Below, in pieces: positions 17,096-25,336 of a stretch of DNA of 64,000 bases. The translations under genes and the position numbers were made by a program. Numbering within the stretch: position 1 is the first letter of the stretch; the number at the start of each line of letters is the position of its first letter. Location of the stretch: positions 3,844,001 through 3,908,000 of the forward strand of contig OZ244175.1 of assembly GCA_965216535.1 (NCBI GenBank). The letters are read 5' to 3'. The stretch is from Hoeflea_A sp965216535 (lineage in GTDB: Bacteria > Pseudomonadota > Alphaproteobacteria > Rhizobiales > Rhizobiaceae). Below the pieces are notes generated by a model. That model was given only the letters and a program-made list of their open reading frames with translations. It was not told the origin of the DNA and made no database searches.

Positions 17096-18078
17096 GGCAG
17101 GGCCTCCACCCACTTGACGACAATGTCGGCGATCTCTTCGGTGGTTGAGGGTGACAGCGCGTCTCCGGCAATCAAATGGTTGTTCTCGTCGTCGCTGTTT
17201 TCAATCAGCGCGACTTCCGTGGCCGCTCCCCAGCGGGCGATGACCTCAGCGGTCAGTTCGGGCCGAACAACGCTGTCTTTGCTCGAGTAGACGAACAATG
17301 CCGGCACCTGGATGTTGTGGATCTCGGCATTGTTCGCCAGCTTGACGAGCTCCGCCATCGGCAGCACCGCGGATGTCGGGTATTCGTGCGTCCAGTAACG
17401 CGCATGCAATTCGTTTTTCGGTTCGAAGGACCGGCGTTTGCCCTGAACCAGTTCCGCAATCTGTTTCGACCAGGGCATGGTCAACAAACCGGCACCGAAA
17501 GCCTGCACACCATAGTTCGGCGAGATATTGATGATGCCGGCGACGCTGTCCATCAGGCGCGGTTGAGCTGCTGCCCAGGTGGCCAAAGTGCCGCCGGTGG
17601 ATGTGCCCATGACGATGACCTGCTCGCCCAGACGGCGGCCGATTGCGAGGGCTTCGGCCAAGTCGTTCACCCAATCCTCAACCGTCGCCTCGGCCATTGC
17701 ATCGCCTGTGCGGCCGTGGCCGCTCAATCGCGCGTAGTAGAGGTTTGCTCCCAGCCGCTCGGCGGCGATATCGGCCAATGGTTGAACCTCTCCGGAGGAG
17801 GCTGAGAAGCCGTGAATATAAACGATGGCAAGCGGAGTTTTGGCGCGCGATTGCGGAAACGCCCAGACAACGCGCTTCTGAAGGCCATCGCGAATATCGT
17901 CGAAGCGGGCTTCCTCATCTGCCAAGTAGGTTTCGACATTTTCTCCTATTGCCACAGGATCGAAGTGGATGCGGGTGCTGACTTCGGTTCGCGGCCCCAT
18001 CAGAAAAACCCCTCCGGCAACAATGATTAGCCCGACGACCAGATAGACAAAAAGCCTCAGCCGCGATCGTTTTGCCAT
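17092..18078 (-). CDS. membrane-anchored alpha/beta hydrolase
   Basis: 328-aa protein with an N-terminal membrane helix (about residues 9-27) and an alpha/beta hydrolase domain. Visible elements are the oxyanion-region HGFSASSGE, the nucleophile elbow MGTSTGG (Ser160), an acid-loop candidate YSSKDSVVRPE and a late His in NNHLIAGD. The start at 18078 has GAGGAG directly upstream. It lies 32 bp after the Lrp-family gene on the same strand and may be co-transcribed. Substrate unknown; the anchored N-terminus suggests a periplasm-facing esterase or lipase. Confidence 0.82.
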   Translation of the reverse strand: MAKRSRLRLFVYLVVGLIIVAGGVFLMGPRTEVSTRIHFDPVAIGENVETYLADEEARFDDIRDGLQKRVVWAFPQSRAKTPLAIVYIHGFSASSGEVQPLADIAAERLGANLYYARLSGHGRTGDAMAEATVEDWVNDLAEALAIGRRLGEQVIVMGTSTGGTLATWAAAQPRLMDSVAGIINISPNYGVQAFGAGLLTMPWSKQIAELVQGKRRSFEPKNELHARYWTHEYPTSAVLPMAELVKLANNAEIHNIQVPALFVYSSKDSVVRPELTAEVIARWGAATEVALIENSDDENNHLIAGDALSPSTTEEIADIVVKWVEALP

Positions 18079-18110
18079 GGTACTCCTCACACGACGGTTT
18101 CGATGTCGTC

Positions 18111-18581
18111 CTAAACCATGTCGACATCAATGTTGGGTCTATCGATGACTTCCCGCAAGGCGAAGGCCGAATTGATGCGCACCACATGGGGCAGGGCAGA
18201 CAGCCACTCCTTGTGGATGCGTTCATAGTCCTGCAGGTCCTTGGCCGCAACGCGCAAAATGTAGTCGTATTCGCCCGACATCAGATAACAGACCAGCACG
18301 TTGGGGCATCGCTTCACCGCCGACTCGAACTCGGTCAGCGTTTTCTCGAATTGACCCGACAACGAAATATGGACGATGGCGATCATGCCGTAGTCGAGCG
18401 CCCGGTTCGAAAGCCGTGCCTGATAGCCGAGAATGACGCCGGATTTTTCGAGAATGTCGAGTCGTCGAGAGCAGGCCGAGGCGGAAAGGCCAACCCGTTC
18501 GGCGAGGTTGGCGTTGGAGATGCGGCCGTCTTCCTGCAGTGTGTTCAGAATCGCGATATCAATGGTATCTAACTTGCTCAT
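18111..18581 (-). CDS. Lrp/AsnC-family regulator, probable controller of ald
   Basis: 156-aa regulator with an N-terminal helix-turn-helix (LDTIDIAILNTLQEDGRISNANLAERVGLSASACSRRL) and the C-terminal RAM ligand-binding domain (VLVCYLMSGEYDYILRVAAKDLQDYE). Lrp-type proteins form octamers on DNA and respond to amino acids. It is divergent from alanine dehydrogenase, the arrangement seen for AldR-type regulators, so alanine or a related amino acid is the likely effector (inference). A 10-bp inverted repeat lies just upstream of its start. Confidence 0.9.
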   Translation of the reverse strand: MSKLDTIDIAILNTLQEDGRISNANLAERVGLSASACSRRLDILEKSGVILGYQARLSNRALDYGMIAIVHISLSGQFEKTLTEFESAVKRCPNVLVCYLMSGEYDYILRVAAKDLQDYERIHKEWLSALPHVVRINSAFALREVIDRPNIDVDMV

Positions 18582-18591
18582 TCGCAGTTTC

Positions 18592-18627
18592 TTCGAATAT
18601 TTCCCTGATTGTGCAATAATATTCGAA
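18592..18627. promoter_or_regulatory. inverted repeat in the lrp/ald divergent promoter
   Basis: Perfect 10-bp arms TTCGAATATT (18592-18601) and AATATTCGAA (18618-18627), separated by 16 bp, lie 11-46 bp upstream of the Lrp-family start and about 120 bp upstream of ald. Position and symmetry fit an operator for the Lrp-family protein. Confidence 0.6.
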
Positions 18628-18746
18628 TTCGAGCTGCGCCACTAGCCCAATTTGCAAGGACATTTCGGGCCGAATGTGGTCTCATCACGCCAATGGAAGT
18701 TAACGACGCGCGAAGGCGCGTCGGTTCATTTTGGGAGAAGTTCGAA

Positions 18747-19865
18747 ATGCGTGTGGGTTGCCCCAAGGAAATCAAGGATCACGAGTATCGTGTCGGGCTG
18801 ACACCGGGCTCGGTGCGCGAGTATGTGGCGCACGGTCACGATGTCATCATCGAAACCAACGCAGGTGCCGGTATCGACGCCGATGACGGGGTCTATCAGG
18901 CAGCAGGCGCCAAGATCGTTTCGACGGCCAAGGAAGTCTTCGAGCAGTCGGACATGATCGTGAAGGTCAAGGAACCGCAGCCGGCCGAATGGGCGATGCT
19001 GCGCGAAGACCAATTGCTCTACACCTACCTGCACCTTGCTCCCGATCCAGAGCAGACAAAGGGACTGGTCGATTCGGGCTGCACTGCAATTGCCTATGAG
19101 ACCGTGACCGACGACCATGGCGGCCTGCCATTGCTTGCGCCGATGTCGGAAGTTGCCGGACGTCTCGCGATCCAGGCAGGAGCAACGGCCTTGCAGAAGG
19201 CCAACGGCGGCCGTGGCGTTCTGCTCGGTGGTGTTCCGGGCGTGTTGCCGGCAAAAGTCACCGTCATCGGCGGAGGTGTCGTCGGCCTCAACGCGGCGAA
19301 GATGGCAGTGGGACTTGGGGCCGAGGTCACCATTCTTGACCGCTCGATCCCCCGGATGCGTCAGCTCGACGACATCTTCAACGGCCGTGTTCGCACGCGC
19401 TTCTCGACCATTGAAGCGCTCGAGAACGAGGTGTTCTCCGCTGATGTCGTTGTCGGTGCCGTGCTTGTTCCGGGAGCAGCTGCGCCGAAGCTGGTCACCC
19501 GGGACATGCTGTCAGGAATGAAGAAGGGCGCTGTCATTGTCGATGTCGCCATCGACCAGGGTGGTTGCTTCGAGACCTCGAAACCCACCACGCACTCCGA
19601 TCCGACCTACGAAGTCGACGGGATTGTCCACTATTGCGTCGCCAACATGCCCGGAGCGGTTCCGGTCACGTCGGCCCATGCGCTGAACAACGCGACGCTG
19701 CACTACGGACTTGCACTGGCCGACAAGGGGTTGAAAGCGCTGACCGAAGACCGCCATCTGCGCGCGGGCCTCAACGTTCACCGTGGACGCATCACCAACA
19801 AGGCCGTTGCCGATGCTCTTGGCTACGAGCTGTCGGAGCCGACCGCAGCCTTGAAGGTCGCCTGA
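18747..19865 (+). CDS. ald: alanine dehydrogenase
   Basis: 372-aa NAD-dependent L-alanine dehydrogenase, which interconverts alanine with pyruvate and ammonium. Family features: N-terminal MRVGCPKEIKDHEYRVGLTP, MIVKVKEPQ (substrate-binding Lys) and LLYTYLHLA (catalytic His), and the Rossmann segment VTVIGGGVVGLNAAKMAVGLGA. The start at 18747 is preceded by GGGAGAAG; an open frame continues upstream to 18609 but lacks family sequence. It is divergent from an Lrp-type regulator and followed by an intrinsic terminator, so it is a single-gene unit. Confidence 0.97.
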   Translation: MRVGCPKEIKDHEYRVGLTPGSVREYVAHGHDVIIETNAGAGIDADDGVYQAAGAKIVSTAKEVFEQSDMIVKVKEPQPAEWAMLREDQLLYTYLHLAPDPEQTKGLVDSGCTAIAYETVTDDHGGLPLLAPMSEVAGRLAIQAGATALQKANGGRGVLLGGVPGVLPAKVTVIGGGVVGLNAAKMAVGLGAEVTILDRSIPRMRQLDDIFNGRVRTRFSTIEALENEVFSADVVVGAVLVPGAAAPKLVTRDMLSGMKKGAVIVDVAIDQGGCFETSKPTTHSDPTYEVDGIVHYCVANMPGAVPVTSAHALNNATLHYGLALADKGLKALTEDRHLRAGLNVHRGRITNKAVADALGYELSEPTAALKVA

Positions 19866-19874
19866 AGTTCAGCG

Positions 19875-19911
19875 AAGCCCGCGTTCAAACGATCGCGGGC
19901 TTTCGTTTTTT
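19875..19911 (+). terminator. intrinsic terminator after ald
   Basis: Stem AAGCCCGCG (19875-19883) / CGCGGGCTT (19894-19902) with a 10-nt loop, followed by TTCGTTTTTT. It lies 10 bp after the ald stop and abuts the convergent OmpA-domain gene. Confidence 0.88.
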
Positions 19912-20512
19912 ACTGGTAGACTATGTCCGTGATCCGCCGCAGTGTGACACGGCGATTGCGCCATTCGGCATAAGGTGTGGGAACCAGAAGCTCATCCTCA
20001 CCGAAACCAACGGTTTCGAGCGCGTATCCGGGAACTCCGAACTGGTACATCAACAGTTTCTGCAGCGACCGGGCTCTCCGGCGTGACAGTCGCAGATTGC
20101 TGCCGAAGGATCCCACGGCGTCGGTGTGTCCCTCGATCAGGAACAGTTCATCAGGGTTGTAATGCAGGATGTCCTGCAGCGCGGCTGCAATACGTTCCAC
20201 CTTCCAATGTTCCTGATAGGGGATTTCAGCCGATCCGAAGGCGAAGTTGATCGCCTGTATGTCGATCGACGGTGCGATGTGGCGCAGTGCCTTTTTGCGT
20301 TTGATCTCGACAACGGAGCTCTTCATCTGCGGCGTCACCGTGACAGCCGGTTTGGCAGCGAGACTTTTGCGGATCGCCTTCATGGAAGGGATCTGTTTGG
20401 TCGCGGCTGGTGCTTTCTTGATGGTGGCCGGTTTGATGCCGGGTGTCTTTGCGAAAGCGCTGGTTGCGGCTGCACTGGCGGCGATGCCAGCCAAAAAGCT
20501 GCGGCGGTTCAT
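19910..20512 (-). CDS. OmpA-domain protein with a Tat signal peptide
   Basis: 200-aa protein. The N-terminus MNRRSFLAGIAASAAATSAFA has the twin-arginine R-R-x-F-L pattern, a moderately hydrophobic segment and an AFA cleavage site, so export by the Tat system (encoded at 55954-57797) is likely. A basic, Lys/Ala/Pro-rich linker follows to about residue 80. The C-terminal half is an OmpA-like peptidoglycan-binding domain: INFAFGSAEI, LIEGHTDAVGSFGSNLRLSRRRARSL and EWRNRRVTLRRI. The start at 20512 is set by the Tat motif. No barrel or lipobox is present. Confidence 0.83.
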   Translation of the reverse strand: MNRRSFLAGIAASAAATSAFAKTPGIKPATIKKAPAATKQIPSMKAIRKSLAAKPAVTVTPQMKSSVVEIKRKKALRHIAPSIDIQAINFAFGSAEIPYQEHWKVERIAAALQDILHYNPDELFLIEGHTDAVGSFGSNLRLSRRRARSLQKLLMYQFGVPGYALETVGFGEDELLVPTPYAEWRNRRVTLRRITDIVYQ

Positions 20513-20632
20513 GGTTCTGGTCCTCTCTTGCGTCAACCGCTCAGTGCGGCGATTGAGAAGAGGCTAGCGAATGTCGCCTGAAAGCGTGATGAACGGGACG
20601 TTCATGTTCTTTTTGTTGCGGCGGAAGCCGCT

Positions 20633-21193
20633 TCAATTGCTGCGAGCAATGCGCAAGATGTCGTCGTCGGACAGCGGATGAAAGATCGCGTCCGTCTGGT
20701 TGACGGGTACGAAGCCGAGCTTCTGGTAAAGGGGCAGGGCGGCCGGATGGTCCAGCGTGCAGGTGTTCACCGTCACCTTCAAGGGGTTGAGGTTCCAGGC
20801 CGCTTCGATCGCCTGCAACAGAAACCAGCGTCCGAGGCCGAGGCCCTGCGCCTCCTGCATCGTGCCGAAATATTCAAGGCTTACGATCTCGGGATCCTTG
20901 TTGCTGAGTTCGAAAAACCCGGCCGGCGCGCCGTTCAGATAGAGAACGCTGATTGACGTGGCGTCGTCGTAGAGGATTTTGCCCAGTTCCGCATCGTTAA
21001 GCCGCAGGCGCGACACCCAATGATAGTCGCGGCCAATCCGGTATTGCAGATATCGGTAAAAGTGCAGAGGCATTTCGGTCTGCTGCATCAGCGCGACCTG
21101 GAGATTGACCGGCATGGGAACGAACAGTTTTGGGCGCGCGGTCTGTTCCAGATAGGTGACGACGGTCTTCAGCGATTCCGGTGCGGTTGCCAT
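20633..21193 (-). CDS. GNAT-family N-acetyltransferase
   Basis: 186-aa protein with the GNAT acetyl-CoA-binding pattern MQEAQGLGLGRWFLLQAIEAAW (a Q-x-x-G-x-G/A type loop) and the closing CTLDHPAALPLYQKLGFVPV, which matches the typical N-x-x-A-x-x-L-Y-x-K-x-G-F motif. The start ATG at 21193 shares one base with the sulfurtransferase stop (TGATG), so it is the last gene of the cysK - alaX - sseA run. The acyl acceptor is unknown; the sulfur-amino-acid context is only suggestive. Confidence 0.87.
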   Translation of the reverse strand: MATAPESLKTVVTYLEQTARPKLFVPMPVNLQVALMQQTEMPLHFYRYLQYRIGRDYHWVSRLRLNDAELGKILYDDATSISVLYLNGAPAGFFELSNKDPEIVSLEYFGTMQEAQGLGLGRWFLLQAIEAAWNLNPLKVTVNTCTLDHPAALPLYQKLGFVPVNQTDAIFHPLSDDDILRIARSN

Positions 21194-22044
21194 CACGCGT
21201 TTCCGGTGGTGACCGGAGCGTCTTCCAGGCCTCCCCATTCCGTCCACGAACCATCGTAGACAGAGCAGTTTGACTGGCCGAGCGATTCAATTGCCAATGC
21301 CAGCGCCGCTGCCGTTACACCTGATCCGCAAGTGGTGACAACCGGCGCTGACAGATTGATTCCAGCGTTCTCAAAGACCGCGCGCAGTTCGGGCAAGGAC
21401 TTGAGTTCACCCTCATGCGACAGTTCGGTTACCGGAACGCTGCGAGCGCCTGGCATATGGCCTGAACGGAGACCGGGACGGGGCTCCGGAATCTCACCGG
21501 TGAACCGTCCTGCGGGCCGTGCATCGGCAATCTGCGTGGCCTGTGAATCCACGATACGCAACATCTGATCGAGACGCGATACTGCTGCTTCGTTGAAGCG
21601 AACCTGAAAGCGGCCCGGGGCAAGGTCCGGCACCTCATCGGTGACCGGGCGGCCAGCGGCCTTCCAACGATCGAAGCCGCCGTCCAGCACGAAGACGTTC
21701 TCGGCCCCCATGATGCGCAGCATCCACCACACGCGGGGCGCTGCGAACATGCCGAGACCGTCATAGACAACAATCGTATCCTTGTCGGAGAGACCCAGTC
21801 GCGCTGCGTGCTCCGCAAAGACTTCGGGTGAGGGCAGGGTATGCGGCAAATCGATGCCTGGTTCAACGATCTCATCCTGATCGAAGAAAACGGCGCCTGG
21901 TATGTGTGCGGATTCGTATTCCTGTCGCTGATCGCGGCCCATTGGCGGAAGGTACCAGGAGGCGTCGACGATCTTCGGTCCTGTCGGCCCGAGTCGATCC
22001 TGTAGCCAGTCGGCCGAAACGACGAAGGGGCTCTTTTCAGTCAT
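21193..22044 (-). CDS. sseA: 3-mercaptopyruvate sulfurtransferase (two-domain rhodanese)
   Basis: 283-aa protein with two rhodanese domains; the C-terminal one carries the active-site loop CGSGVTA (Cys239), the form found in 3-mercaptopyruvate sulfurtransferases rather than thiosulfate sulfurtransferases. The N-terminal domain includes DASWYLPPMGRD and HIPGAVFFDQDEIVEP. The enzyme moves sulfur from 3-mercaptopyruvate to thiols or cyanide. The start at 22044 follows GAGG; the open frame extends further but without family sequence. It is 22 bp downstream of alaX, and its stop overlaps the GNAT start. Confidence 0.95.
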   Translation of the reverse strand: MTEKSPFVVSADWLQDRLGPTGPKIVDASWYLPPMGRDQRQEYESAHIPGAVFFDQDEIVEPGIDLPHTLPSPEVFAEHAARLGLSDKDTIVVYDGLGMFAAPRVWWMLRIMGAENVFVLDGGFDRWKAAGRPVTDEVPDLAPGRFQVRFNEAAVSRLDQMLRIVDSQATQIADARPAGRFTGEIPEPRPGLRSGHMPGARSVPVTELSHEGELKSLPELRAVFENAGINLSAPVVTTCGSGVTAAALALAIESLGQSNCSVYDGSWTEWGGLEDAPVTTGNA

Positions 22045-22066
22045 TGCTGCACCTCGTTGAATTGGT

Positions 22067-22801
22067 TCAGCCCGGCAAGTCACCAAAGCGAATGCGAAAA
22101 CGCCGGTTTTCACGGCCTTTCTTCTCGATCTTGCCGATATGGATCGCACCGACTTCCATTGTCTCGTTGACGTGGGTGCCACCGCAAGGCTGGCTGTCAA
22201 CGGTAGCCTCGTCGCCGATGCAGACCAGCCGGATGCGACCGCTGCCGCGGGGAGGGCGCACATTCTTGGATTTCACCAGGCCTGGGTTGGCGTCCAGTTC
22301 CGCTTCCTCGATCCACCGGGTGAACACCGGATGGTTGCCGTTCACAAGCTCCATCAGTCTGGCGCTGATTTCGGCCTTGTCGACCGTTTCGCTCATGTCG
22401 AAATCGACTCGGCTTTCGTCCTCCCCGACAGACGCGCCGGTGATCGGAAAGGGACACAAGACGGTCAGCAGGTGGCAGGCCGTGTGCATGCGCATGAGTT
22501 TGTAACGGCGCGGCCAATCGATATGCAGCGTCAGTTTTTCACCCGTCTCCGGCACCGGTTGCCCGTTGGCGGGAACATGAACGACCTCCGCCTTTGACTG
22601 ACCGTTGACCGTCGCCGCAATTTCGATGCGCGATCCATCGTCTCGTTCAAGAAATCCGACGTCGCCCGGCTGGCCACCTGATGTTGCATAGAAACAGGTC
22701 TGGTCCAGCAGGATGCCGCCGCGATCATTCACTCCAATCACCGAACCTTCCGCCGTCGACAAATAGGAATCGTCGATGAACAGCGGTTGTGTATCGGGCA
22801 C
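22067..22801 (-). CDS. alaX: alanyl-tRNA editing protein AlaX
   Basis: 244-aa stand-alone editing protein related to the editing domain of AlaRS; it deacylates mischarged tRNA-Ala. The zinc site is complete: HTACH (His106, His110), QPCGGTH (Cys206, His210). The N-terminal FYATSGGQPGDVG fits the AlaX glycine-rich motif. It starts with GTG at 22801, with GAGGAGG inside the end of cysK as ribosome binding site; the intergenic gap is 3 bp. Being translated with cysK and sseA, it may guard against Ser- or Gly-tRNA(Ala) when serine flux into cysteine changes, which is inference. Confidence 0.94.
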   Translation of the reverse strand: MPDTQPLFIDDSYLSTAEGSVIGVNDRGGILLDQTCFYATSGGQPGDVGFLERDDGSRIEIAATVNGQSKAEVVHVPANGQPVPETGEKLTLHIDWPRRYKLMRMHTACHLLTVLCPFPITGASVGEDESRVDFDMSETVDKAEISARLMELVNGNHPVFTRWIEEAELDANPGLVKSKNVRPPRGSGRIRLVCIGDEATVDSQPCGGTHVNETMEVGAIHIGKIEKKGRENRRFRIRFGDLPG

Positions 22802-22804
22802 GGC

Positions 22805-23842
22805 CTAGACCTCCTCGTAGGGAACGGAAATATTGACTTCCTCTTCGATCCATTCCGGTACGGGAAGCTCCTTGGATCGCAGGAAATCCGGATTGAACAG
22901 TTTTGACTGGTAACGGTTGCCGTAGTCGCAAAGTATGGTGACGATGGTGTGGCCGGGACCCATGTCGCGAGCCATGCGCATGGCTCCGGCAATGTTGATT
23001 CCGGAGGATCCGCCCAGGCACATGCCTTCTTCCTGGATCAGGTCGTAAACGATTGGGAAGGCTTCGTTATCCGGAACGCGATAGGCGAAGTCAGGCGTGA
23101 ATCCCTCTAGATTGGCCGTTACGCGACCCTGACCAATGCCTTCGGTAATCGAAGTGCCTTCGGCCTTCATCTCGCCGTGGGCATAATAGTTGTAGAGTGC
23201 GGCGCCGCCTGGATCGGCGATGCCGATTTTGATGTCCTTGTTGCGGTCCTTCAGTCCGACGCTGACGCCTGCGAGTGTGCCGCCGGAACCGACCGCACAG
23301 ATGAAGCCGTCGACCTTGCCATCCGTGTCGCGCCAGATCTCGGGCGCCGTCGTATCGATATGCGCCTGGCGATTGGCCACGTTGTCAAACTGATTGGCCC
23401 AGACCGCACCGTTGGGATCCTCCGCGGCAATTTGCTCGGCGAGGCGTCCCGACAGCTTCACGTAGTTGTTGGGGTTTCTATAGGGGACGGCCGGAACCTG
23501 AACGAGCTCGGCGCCGAGCAGCCGCAAGGCGTCCTTCTTTTCCTCACTTTGGGTTTCCGGGATGACGATGACCGTGCGATATCCCAGGGACTTGGCAACC
23601 ATTGCGAGGCCGATCCCGGTGTTGCCGGCAGTGCCTTCCACGATCACGCCGCCCGGCCGCAGCGCGCCGCGCCTTTCCGCGTCCCGAATGATGGACAATG
23701 CCGCCCGGTCCTTGACGGACTGGCCTGGATTGAGGAACTCGGCCTTGCCGAGAATAGTGCAGCCGGTGAGCTCGGATGCTTTCTTGAGCTTGATCAGCGG
23801 TGTATTGCCGATGCCTTCCAGAACTGATTGATATACGGTCAT
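22805..23842 (-). CDS. cysK: cysteine synthase (O-acetylserine sulfhydrylase)
   Basis: 345-aa PLP enzyme that makes cysteine from O-acetylserine and sulfide. N-terminal IGNTPLIKL and NPGQSVKDRAA (Schiff-base Lys44), the substrate loop EGTAGNTGIG and the phosphate-binding GSGGTLAG are all present. It is about 30 residues longer than E. coli CysK because of a C-terminal extension (LRSKELPVPEWIEEEV...), which I believe is usual in Hyphomicrobiales. In the substrate loop the T-S-G-N-T of classical CysK is T-A-G-N-T. It heads an operon with alaX, sseA and the GNAT gene. Confidence 0.92.
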   Translation of the reverse strand: MTVYQSVLEGIGNTPLIKLKKASELTGCTILGKAEFLNPGQSVKDRAALSIIRDAERRGALRPGGVIVEGTAGNTGIGLAMVAKSLGYRTVIVIPETQSEEKKDALRLLGAELVQVPAVPYRNPNNYVKLSGRLAEQIAAEDPNGAVWANQFDNVANRQAHIDTTAPEIWRDTDGKVDGFICAVGSGGTLAGVSVGLKDRNKDIKIGIADPGGAALYNYYAHGEMKAEGTSITEGIGQGRVTANLEGFTPDFAYRVPDNEAFPIVYDLIQEEGMCLGGSSGINIAGAMRMARDMGPGHTIVTILCDYGNRYQSKLFNPDFLRSKELPVPEWIEEEVNISVPYEEV

Positions 23843-23960
23843 TCCTGCGCCTCGATGAATTGTGAGCGACATTATTTCGGCGATTATGGATTAGCAACAC
23901 GGGCTCGCCCAAGAAATAGGGTTCGCCACAATCATGCCGGAGTAAAAAAGGAATCCTGTA

Positions 23961-25208
23961 TCAGCGCTCGTAAATCAATTGGCGCACACTGATATTCTCG
24001 GCGCGGAACCCGGCTTCGCAATATTGCAGGTAGAACTCCCATAGCCGCTTGAAGCGATCGTCGAAGCCCATCGGTTTGATAGCCGGCCATGCCTCCCAGA
24101 AGCGATGACACCATTCCGACAGCGTTCGTGCGTAGTCCTGGGCGAAGGCACGGTGTCCGGCCAATTTCAAATTGGCCTTGCCCCTGAGGTCTTCCAGGAT
24201 TTCGAAGGTCGGGAGCATGCCACCCGGGAAGATGTAACGCTGAATGAAATCGGGATTGCGCCGGTAGTTTTCGTAGGCCTCTTCACGCACCGTGATGATC
24301 TGAAGGCCGGCCCGTCCACCGGGTTTCAGGCATTCCTGCAGCTTTGCGAAATAGCCCGGCCAATACTTTTCGCCCACGGCTTCGAACATCTCGATCGAGG
24401 CGATGTGATCGTAGACTCCACGCTCTTCGCGGTAGTCCTGAAATTTCAGGTCGACCCGATCCGACAGACCGGCTCTTTCAATGCGGTTGCGCGCATAGTC
24501 AAGCTGTTCCTGACTGATGGTCAGGCCGGTGACGCGGGCGCCGATCGTGCCGGCGACGTATTCGGCAAAACCGCCCCAGCCGCAGCCGATTTCCAACACG
24601 TGGCTGCCGGGCTCGATACCGATGGAATCAGCCAGCGCCTTGTACTTGGCTTTCTGGCCGCTCTGCAGGTCGTTGGCTCCGGTCTGAAACAGCGCGGATG
24701 AGTAGGTCATGCTCGGATCGAGCCATTTCTCATAGAAATCGTTGCCCAGGTCGTAGTGGGCGGAGATGTTTTTTTCAGCCTGCTTGTGCGTATTGGCGCG
24801 AAACATGTGGCGTAGCCGCTCTACAATTGCAGACAGTCCGCGTGCTCGATGGGCAGCCGACTCGCCCATGTCGGAATTGACAAGAAACAGCTCCAGGAAA
24901 GTAGGGACGTCGGAGCTCTCCCAGTCGCCATCCATGTAGGACTCGGCGACGCCAATGGTTCCGCGTTTGAAGGCACGCGTGGGAAGGTTCCAGTTTTTCA
25001 GGACCAGATCAGCTTCCGGCCCGGTCTCATCAGCCTCGATGCGGACTCTCTGGCCGTCGGGCAGTTGCAGGTCGAGCGCGCCATAGCGCATTCTGGAAAG
25101 CGATCGCAAAATCAATCGTGCTCGCAATGGCAGTCCTTTGAGCGAATCACGGATGTTTGCGGCTGACACGACCTGCGTCGATGGTGCAGTGTCCTGTGTA
25201 ACGTTCAT
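23961..25208 (-). CDS. cfa: cyclopropane-fatty-acyl-phospholipid synthase
   Basis: 415-aa S-adenosylmethionine-dependent enzyme that adds a methylene across cis double bonds of membrane phospholipid acyl chains. Family features: SAM motif VLEIGCGWGGFAEYVAG, the preceding ISAHYDLGNDFYEKWLDPSMTYSSALF, SIEMFEAVGEKYW and GRAGLQIITV. Length matches Cfa. It is read in the same direction as the di-haem gene upstream (128 bp gap) and cysK downstream (118 bp gap), so it probably has its own promoter. Confidence 0.95.
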   Translation of the reverse strand: MNVTQDTAPSTQVVSAANIRDSLKGLPLRARLILRSLSRMRYGALDLQLPDGQRVRIEADETGPEADLVLKNWNLPTRAFKRGTIGVAESYMDGDWESSDVPTFLELFLVNSDMGESAAHRARGLSAIVERLRHMFRANTHKQAEKNISAHYDLGNDFYEKWLDPSMTYSSALFQTGANDLQSGQKAKYKALADSIGIEPGSHVLEIGCGWGGFAEYVAGTIGARVTGLTISQEQLDYARNRIERAGLSDRVDLKFQDYREERGVYDHIASIEMFEAVGEKYWPGYFAKLQECLKPGGRAGLQIITVREEAYENYRRNPDFIQRYIFPGGMLPTFEILEDLRGKANLKLAGHRAFAQDYARTLSEWCHRFWEAWPAIKPMGFDDRFKRLWEFYLQYCEAGFRAENISVRQLIYER

Positions 25209-25336
25209 GCGTCTTCCCCATGCAACCCGTCCGGGAAAGGTCGGGTGCCGATACCCGCCCGTTTTCCCTTGGCTGTCTCTATCCGGGCCATTTGTTCATA
25301 GAGAATATCATTTCGCAAGTGCGATGGGTCAGGAAG

